This document shows positions 1 to 5,540 of a stretch of DNA of 18,982 nt, piece by piece. Each line of letters starts with the position of its first letter. Position 1 is the stretch's first letter. The notes beneath the pieces are model-generated. The model was not told the origin of the DNA. It ran no database searches and saw only the letters and a list, made by a program, of their open reading frames with translations. The stretch is from an uncultured Oscillospiraceae bacterium (GTDB lineage: Bacteria > Bacillota > Clostridia > Oscillospirales > Ruminococcaceae). The DNA lies in NCBI GenBank assembly GCA_934513685.1, contig CAKSWY010000036.1, forward strand, positions 1 through 18,982, in the 5' to 3' direction. The translations under genes were made by a program, and so were the position numbers.

Positions 1-29
1 GTCAACCCGCCTCATGGTATAGAACAGAC

Positions 30-1244
30 TCATACGCCCTTGCCGAAGGGGGAAGCGCCGTCCTCACTCAGGCCGTCCTGGGCCATCATGTTCTGCAAAA
101 CGCGAATGTCCGCTTCCACATCCAGGGCATCGTCCGCAAACAGGTTGTCCAGCTGGGCCTCAAAGCCCTCCACCAGTACGTCCATGGTCTGCTCGATCTT
201 CTGCTTGGACTGCCGGATCACCTCGCCGTCGCCGCCCTGGCTGTCAAACTGGCTGTACGCATTCAGCAGCTTCAGGGCCGTGGGCAGGTAATAATCCATA
301 AAACGGCGCATCTTGGGCAGCTTTTCCGGGTCCTTTTCCGCCGCCGTAAAAATCTTGGCGGTGATGGCCTCCAGCCGGTCGATCTTCGCGCTCATTTCTT
401 CGCCGGGAATGGCATCGTTCACTTCCCGAAGCTGGCGCAGAATGGCCTGATACTGGCTCTCCCCCGCCGGTTTTTCCGCCGCCGCGGCCTTTTTCTCCGG
501 CTGCGGCGCTTCACCCCGGATCACCAGCGTATCGGTGCGCATATCCAGATAGGCCCCGCTGCCGAACAGCCCCTTATCCAGCGCCTTGTTCAGCTGCTTG
601 CAGGTCTTTTCCGGCGAAAGTGCCAGCGCGGCGGCCACTTCGCTCACCGGGATGTTGTCCCGCGTGCCAACCACAGCCTGCAGGGTGGCAAACAGGCGCA
701 TCCGCTTGCGTCCCACCGCCCCGCCGATGAGCAGGCCCACGCCGCTGGTCACCCAGACCAGCGCGCTGGCCAGCTCGGACAGTGTGTAGGAATCCACCCC
801 AAGGGTAAGCAGCCAGGTCAGCGGCTCCGCCGCCAGAGCCGCACCAAAGACGGCGCAGATACCTCCCGCCACCGTGAGCCAGAAGGGCCAGCCCCGGCCG
901 GCCTTTTTTGGCTTTCGGTTCGGCGCGGCGTCCGGCCGCCCCGGCTGGGCGTCCTTTTCCGTGCGGCGTGCCCGCACGTTGACCGGTTCGCCCCCGTTGT
1001 CCGCCGCCCCGGCCTCCCGGTAGCTGGCGTAATACGTGCCGTTCTGCCAGCCCTGATTCCGGTTCAGCTTTTTGGCCCATTCGCGGCCAAAGATGTTGTA
1101 GAGCACCAGCAGCAGCCCCAGCGGCCAGGCAAACACAAACGCCAGAATGATCAGGATGATCGGAATGTCCTTGCCGTCGTTGAAGGGCAGCCGACTGCCG
1201 CCGTCCGGGCCATTCCAGTTGCTGCCGCTGCCATAATTGGCCAT
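30..1244 (-). CDS. XpaC-like (5-bromo-4-chloroindolyl phosphate hydrolysis family) membrane protein
   Basis: A 404-residue protein. The N-terminus is Gly/Asn/Ser-rich, followed by a membrane segment near residues 28-50 (IPIILIILAFVFAWPLGLLL), a charged linker, two more hydrophobic segments (about 120-145 and 155-178), then a winged-helix-like stretch (about 185-245, with IPVSEVAAALALSPEKTCKQ). The C-terminal helical region, about 265-390, matches the XpaC/halogen-hydrolase family (YQAILRQLREVNDAI, then KMRRFMDYYLPTALKLL). In other Firmicutes XpaC proteins often sit beside TelA/toxic-anion resistance genes; the true biochemical role is not settled despite the name. The start is fixed by AGGAGG 6 nt before the ATG. 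It has its own promoter and so is probably not co-transcribed with the DUF5662 gene upstream. The family call is from recognised sequence pattern; the function is unknown. Confidence 0.8.
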   Translation of the reverse strand: MANYGSGSNWNGPDGGSRLPFNDGKDIPIILIILAFVFAWPLGLLLVLYNIFGREWAKKLNRNQGWQNGTYYASYREAGAADNGGEPVNVRARRTEKDAQPGRPDAAPNRKPKKAGRGWPFWLTVAGGICAVFGAALAAEPLTWLLTLGVDSYTLSELASALVWVTSGVGLLIGGAVGRKRMRLFATLQAVVGTRDNIPVSEVAAALALSPEKTCKQLNKALDKGLFGSGAYLDMRTDTLVIRGEAPQPEKKAAAAEKPAGESQYQAILRQLREVNDAIPGEEMSAKIDRLEAITAKIFTAAEKDPEKLPKMRRFMDYYLPTALKLLNAYSQFDSQGGDGEVIRQSKQKIEQTMDVLVEGFEAQLDNLFADDALDVEADIRVLQNMMAQDGLSEDGASPFGKGV

Positions 1245-1327
1245 GTTGCTCCTCCTGTGCAGAGGGGGGCGCTTTGCGCGCCGCCCCTGCTTTATAAAAA
1301 ATCTGCTTATTTTATGATACAGTGGTT

Positions 1328-1357
1328 ATTATAGCATACCGGTCCGGTTTTGTACAA
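1328..1357 (-). promoter_or_regulatory. Sigma-A promoter of the XpaC-like gene
   Basis: On the minus strand TTGTAC (1357-1352) is followed after 18 nt by a perfect TATAAT (1333-1328). A TG one base before the -10 makes it an extended -10 promoter. The predicted transcript starts near 1321 and has a leader of about 75 nt that includes a GC-rich hairpin just before the ribosome site. Confidence 0.65.
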
Positions 1358-1370
1358 CCGGGCCACCCCT

Positions 1371-1904
1371 TCACCGTTTGCCCAGCACCTGGGTGCGAAT
1401 GTACTCCAGCGTGACGTCCTCGCCCTCATCCCGCAGCATCAGCAGCAGCTTTTCCAGCAGGGCGCGGGTCTCCGGGTGCAGCAGGTAGTGCTTGCGGCTG
1501 CCCTCGTAGTACTTCCAGGGGTCCTCGTCCCGATAGGCCGCGCCCCGGTAGGTGCGGGAAGCCGCAATTCGGTCGCAGATCATCTCGGCCACATACTTTT
1601 CCGGCATACGCACGCCGTCCATCGGGCAGTCGTTGTTGCCGGTGTAGTCCACCCAGTATTCCAGATGGTGCCGGTTGCGCCCTTTGTGGTGCAGCCAGGC
1701 GGCGCTGTATCCTTTGTCCATCCGCTCAGCCTCGTTGGGGCTGCGGTCGCCCTGATAATACTTCGCCCCGGCCCAGAATTCCGTGGGCGAATACTTGGAA
1801 AGGTCGTGGGTCAGCCCCTGGCGGTACAGTCCGATGCGGAAGCAGTACTTCGCCACCAGAATTTTGTGGTGGGTGATGGTTCTAAAGTGTTTGATGGGGT
1901 GCAT
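1371..1904 (-). CDS. DUF5662 family protein
   Basis: A 177-residue soluble protein with the DUF5662 pattern: an N-terminal HPIKHFRTITHHKILV helix rich in His, then GLTHDLSKYSP, a central WLHHKGRNRHHLEYWVDY segment and a C-terminal region DEDPWKYYEGSRKHYLLHPET. The repeated His/Asp clusters (HH, THDLSKYS, HHKGRNRHH) look like metal ligands in an all-helical, HD-like arrangement, but that is inference. The biochemical function of the family is not known to me. The ATG has the ribosome site GGAAGGAGAGG 4 nt upstream. It begins 28 nt after the recQ stop on the same strand, so the two genes are probably one transcript. No strong terminator follows it. Confidence 0.75.
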   Translation of the reverse strand: MHPIKHFRTITHHKILVAKYCFRIGLYRQGLTHDLSKYSPTEFWAGAKYYQGDRSPNEAERMDKGYSAAWLHHKGRNRHHLEYWVDYTGNNDCPMDGVRMPEKYVAEMICDRIAASRTYRGAAYRDEDPWKYYEGSRKHYLLHPETRALLEKLLLMLRDEGEDVTLEYIRTQVLGKR

Positions 1905-1932
1905 GTGCCCTCTCCTTCCGTCTCAACGCCGG

Positions 1933-3495
1933 TCATTGCTCCTGCTGCCACGCATGAATCTCCGTGAGAAAATCCGGCCCGTACTGGCGCAGCTTCCGCT
2001 CGCCCACGCCGGGCACCTCCCCCATACCGGCCAGGTCTGCGGGCTGCCGCCGGCACATGGCACGCAGGGTGGCATCGGTGAACACCACATAGGCGGGCAC
2101 CCCCTGCCGCCGGGCAAGGGCGGTGCGCAGCTCCTTCAGGCGGCGGTACAGCTCCTCCGGGTAGGGCAGCCCCTCCTCCTGAATGGGCACCGTGCGGCGC
2201 GGGCGGCGGGCCAGCTCCGGCTGGGTATCCCACTCAAAGTCGTCCGTGTGTTCCTCCAGCCAGGGCCGGGGAGCACACACCGAACAAAAGCCGCACTCCT
2301 TGGGGGCATACTCGCCGAAGTATCGCCGAATGCGCGCCCGCAGGCAGGTTTTGCCCGTGCTGTAAAAGGTCATCTGCCGCAGCCGTTCCTGGTCGTTGGC
2401 CTGCAGCTGGGCCGCCTGCTCCTCGGTGATGCCGGGGGCGGGGTCCGAGTGCTCGATCAAAAACTGGTTCAGCTTCACGTCCTTGGGTGCATACAGCAGA
2501 ACGCAGTCGGCTTCCTCACCGTCACGCCCCGCGCGGCCCGCCTCCTGATAATAGCTCTCCAGGTCCTTGGGCATATTGTAGTGCACCACCAACCGCACGT
2601 TGGATTTGTCAATGCCCATGCCGAAGGCGTTGGTGGCCACCATCACTCTGGCCCGGTCAAACACAAAGTCCTCCTGGCTAGCGCGGCGTGCCTCCTGCTC
2701 CATGCCCGCATGGTAACACCGGGCCTCAATACCCCGGTCCGTCAGCATTCCGGCCACCCGCTCGGTCTCCTTGCGAGTGGCGCAGTACACAATGCAGCTG
2801 TCCTCCGCGTGGTGCTCCAGCAGTTCCAGCAGCGCTGAATCCTTATTGCGGGGCCGCATGACCCCGTAATAGAGGTTTGGCCGGTCAAAGCCGGTGGTCA
2901 CCTGCGCAGGGTTTTGAAGGTGCAGCAGCTCCTCAATGTCCGCCCGCACCCGGCCGGTGGCCGTGGCGGTAAAGGCCGCCACCACAGGCCGGGACGGCAG
3001 GCTGGCCACAAAATCGGCCACCGCCAGATAATCCGGCCGGAAGTTCATGCCCCATTGGCTGACGCAGTGGGCTTCGTCCACCACCACCATGCTGATGGGC
3101 AGCACCTGGGCCAGGGCCGCGAAGCGCGGGGTGGCCAGCCGCTCCGGGGCCACATAGATGATCTTATACCGCCCCTGCATGGCAAGGCCCAGTGCCTTCT
3201 GGTACTGCCCCGGTGTGAGGGACTGGTTGAAGTAGGCCGCGCGTACCCCCATGGCCACCAGCGAGGTGACCTGGTCGTTCATCAGCGAAACCAGCGGCGA
3301 CACCACCACCGTGGCCCCCTCCATCAGCAGGGCCGGCAGCTGAAAGCACAGGCTTTTGCCCGCGCCGGTGGGCATGACCCCCAGCGCATCCCGCCCGTCC
3401 AGCAAAGCTGTGACCAGCTCCTCCTGGCCGGGGCGAAATTCATCGTAGCCGAAAACCTGTTTGAGTGTGGTGTACATGCGCTGTGTGTCTGCCAA
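1933..3495 (-). CDS. recQ: ATP-dependent DNA helicase RecQ, short form with HRDC domain
   Basis: A 3'-5' superfamily 2 helicase of recombination and fork repair; 520 residues from the TTG start chosen here. Visible motifs: FGYDEFRPGQEE (motif 0), MPTGAGKS Walker A (41-48), DEAHCVSQWG (140-149), TATATGR (motif III), ATNAFGMGIDK (motif V) and QEAGRAGRDG (motif VI, 317-326). The RecQ zinc site follows, with Cys 384, 401, 404 and 407 (GFCSVC). An HRDC domain fills about 446-518 (EELYRRLKELRTALARRQGVP). Only about 39 residues separate the zinc site from HRDC, so the RQC winged helix of E. coli RecQ (about 609 aa) is missing. The TTG at 3495 lies 7 nt after AGGAGA; the in-frame ATG at 3477 has no ribosome site at useful distance. 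Followed on the same strand by the DUF5662 gene. Confidence 0.93.
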   Translation of the reverse strand: MADTQRMYTTLKQVFGYDEFRPGQEELVTALLDGRDALGVMPTGAGKSLCFQLPALLMEGATVVVSPLVSLMNDQVTSLVAMGVRAAYFNQSLTPGQYQKALGLAMQGRYKIIYVAPERLATPRFAALAQVLPISMVVVDEAHCVSQWGMNFRPDYLAVADFVASLPSRPVVAAFTATATGRVRADIEELLHLQNPAQVTTGFDRPNLYYGVMRPRNKDSALLELLEHHAEDSCIVYCATRKETERVAGMLTDRGIEARCYHAGMEQEARRASQEDFVFDRARVMVATNAFGMGIDKSNVRLVVHYNMPKDLESYYQEAGRAGRDGEEADCVLLYAPKDVKLNQFLIEHSDPAPGITEEQAAQLQANDQERLRQMTFYSTGKTCLRARIRRYFGEYAPKECGFCSVCAPRPWLEEHTDDFEWDTQPELARRPRRTVPIQEEGLPYPEELYRRLKELRTALARRQGVPAYVVFTDATLRAMCRRQPADLAGMGEVPGVGERKLRQYGPDFLTEIHAWQQEQ

Positions 3496-3502
3496 GATGG
3501 TC

Positions 3503-3508
3503 TCTCCT
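3503..3508 (-). promoter_or_regulatory. Ribosome binding site that selects a TTG start for recQ
   Basis: AGGAGA on the minus strand, 7 nt before the TTG at 3495. Upstream in-frame codons have no such site, and the ATG at 3477 is 25 nt away. Confidence 0.7.
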
Positions 3509-3580
3509 GTTTCTTGTGGGCCGGCCGGCGGCTTCGTTCGCCGGGCGCGGTGCGGGCATTTCAAAAAAATCGAATCCAAT

Positions 3581-3640
3581 ATAGAACACTCTATTCTATT
3601 TGTTGTTCAAACGTGATCATGTTCCATGCAATCAAGCATG
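3581..3640. promoter_or_regulatory. Cluster of three inverted repeats upstream of recQ
   Basis: Three dyads lie almost end to end in an AT-rich stretch 86-145 nt before the recQ start: ATAGAA-N7-TTCTAT (3581-3599), the 14-bp near-palindrome AACGTGATCATGTT with one mismatched pair (3610-3623), and CATGC-N6-GCATG (3625-3640). They cover the place where a recQ promoter should be; the -10/-35 there is not clear (possible TTGAAC and TATATT, but badly spaced). They may be operators. None is a clear match to the Gram-positive LexA box GAAC-N4-GTTC. Confidence 0.4.
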
Positions 3641-3748
3641 AAAAAGCAACCTATAATCAATCTTTATTCAAAATCTTGTTTCATCCGGCAACAATGGGAA
3701 CAAACTTTGTTGCGGATAAAATTGTGGGGTAACAAAATTTAACCGCTC
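3641..3748. other. AT-rich intergenic stretch with one hairpin
   Basis: About 108 nt between the recQ upstream dyads and the antisense RNA promoter. It is clearly more AT-rich than the flanking genes and has no credible reading frame. It holds an inverted repeat GCAACAA-N12-TTGTTGC (3688-3713) without a T-tract on either side, so it is not an obvious terminator. Confidence 0.5.
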
Positions 3749-3777
3749 TTGACGGTTCCGCCAAAGGCGGTTATAAT
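3749..3777 (+). promoter_or_regulatory. Near-consensus promoter of the antisense RNA
   Basis: TTGACG (3749-3754), a spacer of exactly 17 nt, and a perfect TATAAT (3772-3777). The spacer contains the perfect dyad CCGCC-AAA-GGCGG (3758-3770), sitting between -35 and -10 where a repressor or a DNA twist could act. Predicted start near 3784. Confidence 0.8.
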
Positions 3778-3783
3778 AAATCA

Positions 3784-3876
3784 TAGAAAAGGCGCTGCGA
3801 CAAGCGGTTAGCCCTTTGGGATATAGGTTCAACAACTAAGAACCGTCACCTGCCGGGGTGGCGGTTCTTGCTTTTT
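3784..3876 (+). ncRNA. Candidate antitoxin-like antisense RNA, about 93 nt
   Basis: A promoter (3749-3777) and an intrinsic terminator (3838-3876) bracket about 93 nt with no reading frame or ribosome site. The 3' end overlaps the last 31 nt of the opposed 29-codon ORF (stop at 3846), so the two transcripts are perfectly complementary there. A second segment, CCCTTTGGG (3812-3820), can form a small hairpin and its CCCTTT is complementary to the AAAGGG inside the ribosome site of the opposed mRNA. The layout is that of RNA antitoxins such as RatA of txpA/ratA. Ends are predicted and the antitoxin role is inference. Confidence 0.6.
3838..3876 (+). terminator. Intrinsic terminator of the antisense RNA, overlapping the small ORF
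   Basis: AAGAACCGTCACC (3838-3850), a 6-nt loop and GGTGGCGGTTCTT (3857-3869) give a 13-bp stem with one imperfect (T-G) pair, followed by GCTTTTT. Read on the minus strand, the same hairpin is formed by the last codons of the small ORF but lacks a good T-tract, so the mRNA may read through the whole antisense gene. Confidence 0.8.
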
Positions 3877-3935
3877 ACAGCCAAACTTAACGTAACGGTC
3901 TTGCGGCCGATATAAAAAGTTAATGTAAATCGCAT
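3846..3935 (-). CDS. 29-residue basic peptide, candidate type I toxin
   Basis: An ATG ORF of 29 codons, starting MRFTLTFYIGRK, with a beta-prone hydrophobic middle (TVTLSLAV) and ending in a basic tail (KSKNRHPGR). It is preceded 5 nt upstream by AAAGGGGGTGA, one of the strongest ribosome sites in the window. Its codons (TTA, TTT, ACA, GTA) are more AT-rich than the CTG/GCC-heavy neighbours, hinting at a different origin. A promoter (TTGCGC-N17-TATATT) lies about 80 nt upstream, and the leader can hide the ribosome site in a GAAA-capped hairpin. An antisense RNA starts downstream and ends inside the gene. No membrane helix is evident, unlike TxpA or Fst toxins, so a regulatory or leader peptide is the main alternative. 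I do not recognise a named family. Confidence 0.55.
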   Translation of the reverse strand: MRFTLTFYIGRKTVTLSLAVKSKNRHPGR

Positions 3936-3940
3936 TGCCT

Positions 3941-3959
3941 CACCCCCTTTCGGGAAGTG
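3941..3959 (-). promoter_or_regulatory. Hairpin sequestering the small ORF ribosome site
   Basis: In the minus-strand transcript CACUUCCCGAAAGGGGGUG folds as CAC-(bulged U)-UCCC, a GAAA tetraloop, then GGGG-GUG. The right arm is the ribosome site of the 29-residue peptide, so translation should need the hairpin opened. Folded by eye. Confidence 0.45.
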
Positions 3960-3990
3960 TGGCTAACCGCCTGCCGTTGTGTGCAGCGCC

Positions 3991-4040
3991 TGCCGCTAAA
4001 GCGGCAAATTTAATATAACATACTCCGACACGTTGCGCAA
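3991..4040 (-). promoter_or_regulatory. Promoter and 5' hairpin of the small-peptide mRNA
   Basis: On the minus strand TTGCGC (4040-4035), 17 nt, TATATT (4017-4012). The predicted transcript starts near 4005 and opens at once with the perfect hairpin TGCCGC-TTTA-GCGGCA (4006-3991), which would protect the 5' end. Downstream in the leader, AGGCGCTGC...GCGGTTAGCC (3991-3961) repeats, in the sense of its own strand, the start of the opposed antisense RNA (3790-3813). Confidence 0.55.
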
Positions 4041-4117
4041 GTTCTGCTTCTTCTGGTCGTTGCTGTTTGTGGCAAAGGATGAACGTTTCGTTCGCCCGTC
4101 CCCCCATATGGTCATTT

Positions 4118-5332
4118 TCAGTCGGCCGGCCTGCCGTACCGTCGGTACACCCCCGCAAGGCTTATGCCGATCACACCCGAAAGCAGCAGAAACCCGGCAA
4201 ACACCGGCACATAGCTGCCGGTGACATCGGCCAAAAGGCCCGGCACCGCGCCGGAGAGCAGCCCGCCCACTGAGTAGGCGATCTGGTAGCGCTTCAGTAC
4301 AGCGGCGTACTGTCCCGGGGCGCTGAAATCCGCCGCGAACACCGAAAAGGCCACCGTGGAAAGCGCCATGCCCCCGCCCAGCAGCACCAGAGCCGCCAGC
4401 ATCAGCCCCGGCCCCGCCCGGTTTGCCAGGCAGCACAGGGCCAGCCCCGCGGCCATTGCCGCGCTGGCGTTCCAGGCCGCGGCCCTGTGCCCGGCGTGGT
4501 CAGCCAGCCAGCCGTACAGCAGCTGCCCGCCCATCAGAAAAAGCCCCAGCGGAGACAGGCAGGCGGCCGCAGTTTCCATGGGCATCCCAGCGGTGGTGTA
4601 CAGCAGCGGCAGCGTGGCAAACGCCGTAATGCCCAGCGTACCGATCAGAGCGCACACCCCCACCATCAGCCCCTGTGCCGGGCGGGGCAGCCCACCTGCC
4701 CGGCTGACCGGTTCAGGATGGGCCTGTGTCTGCACTTCCGGCGCTTGCAGTGCACTGGCCTGCGGTCCGTCCCGCACAAGCAGCAGAACCAGCCCGGCCA
4801 GCGCCAGAATCAGCAACGCCTCCCGGAAGAAGCTGCCCGAAAGCCCGTAGGCGTTCACCCAGCGGGTCACGGTCATCGGCCCCAGGAGGGACGCAATGCC
4901 GCTTCCGGTTGTGGCAGCGCTCATGGCCATGGCGGTTTTCTTCGGGAACCACGCCCGGATGAGCAGCGCCACCGGGAAAACACCCCCAAGGCCATACCCA
5001 ATGCCGGTGAGCACCGCCGCCCCGTAGTACAGCATCGGAGTGTGGGTATTGCTGTACAGCAGATAGGCCGCCACGGTGGCCAGAAAAGGCAGCGCCAGCC
5101 CCCGCCGCAGGCCCAACCGGCGGTAATAACCGTCCGCCCCCAGCATCGAGAGCAGAGCGGCCACGGTTCGCATGGTGGTAAGCAAGCCCGTTTGGGTGTT
5201 GGTGAAGCCGTTTTGCTGCACAATATAGGGCAGATAGATAGAAAACACGTTGCTCACCAGCCCGATGGAAATGAAAATCGTGACCAGCCCGCAGGCACAG
5301 ATCACCCAGCGATACGGGAATGCGGTTTTCAC
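4118..5332 (-). CDS. MFS transporter, OFA/monocarboxylate-like
   Basis: A 404-residue major facilitator superfamily permease from the GTG start chosen here, with about 12 hydrophobic segments. The first half has WVICACGLVTIFISIGLVSN, the MFS loop region GADGYYRRLGLRRG between TM2 and TM3, and a GIGYGLGGVFPVALLIRAWFP segment typical of TM4-TM5 of the oxalate/formate (OFA) and related carboxylate groups. A central charged loop (about 190-215) separates the two halves. The substrate cannot be read from sequence. The GTG at 5332 lies 8 nt after AGGAGG; the longer in-frame ORF up to 5434 adds a non-hydrophobic Arg/Gln-rich stretch without a ribosome site. It lies 208 nt after the beta-CASP gene on the same strand, with no clear promoter or terminator between. 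Confidence 0.85.
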   Translation of the reverse strand: MKTAFPYRWVICACGLVTIFISIGLVSNVFSIYLPYIVQQNGFTNTQTGLLTTMRTVAALLSMLGADGYYRRLGLRRGLALPFLATVAAYLLYSNTHTPMLYYGAAVLTGIGYGLGGVFPVALLIRAWFPKKTAMAMSAATTGSGIASLLGPMTVTRWVNAYGLSGSFFREALLILALAGLVLLLVRDGPQASALQAPEVQTQAHPEPVSRAGGLPRPAQGLMVGVCALIGTLGITAFATLPLLYTTAGMPMETAAACLSPLGLFLMGGQLLYGWLADHAGHRAAAWNASAAMAAGLALCCLANRAGPGLMLAALVLLGGGMALSTVAFSVFAADFSAPGQYAAVLKRYQIAYSVGGLLSGAVPGLLADVTGSYVPVFAGFLLLSGVIGISLAGVYRRYGRPAD

Positions 5333-5340
5333 TGACTTCT

Positions 5341-5346
5341 CCTCCT
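5341..5346 (-). promoter_or_regulatory. Ribosome binding site selecting the GTG start of the MFS gene
   Basis: AGGAGG on the minus strand, 8 nt before the GTG at 5332; part of a repeated GAGGAGGAG run. Confidence 0.7.
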
Positions 5347-5540
5347 CGTTTTTCAGGGTATGCCGCCCAACCAAAGGCGGGGCGCTTTTCCGCTGCCGGG
5401 CCTGCTGCCCGCACATCCAAAAGCGTCCCGCCATTCTGCCCGAAACCGGGCGTCCGATTCTGATTTTACTCGCCGGTGTCTGCGCTCATGCAGCCCGCTT
5501 CAACGGGCAGCCGCCCGCGTTCCGGCCGCAGCGGCGCCAT

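Noticed and set aside
1..15. Possible start of a further minus-strand gene (ATG at 15, MRRVD) after the XpaC-like gene; telA would be expected there in some genomes
   Set aside because: Only five codons are inside the window and there is no ribosome site before this ATG.
1783..2838. A 351-codon plus-strand frame opposite recQ, and a similar 484-codon frame opposite the beta-CASP gene (5250-6704)
   Set aside because: Both mirror genes with complete catalytic motifs and have no ribosome site or family pattern.
3501..3579. N-terminal extension of RecQ to an ATG at 3579
   Set aside because: It adds a Pro/Arg-rich stretch not found in RecQ, and the only good ribosome site serves the TTG at 3495.
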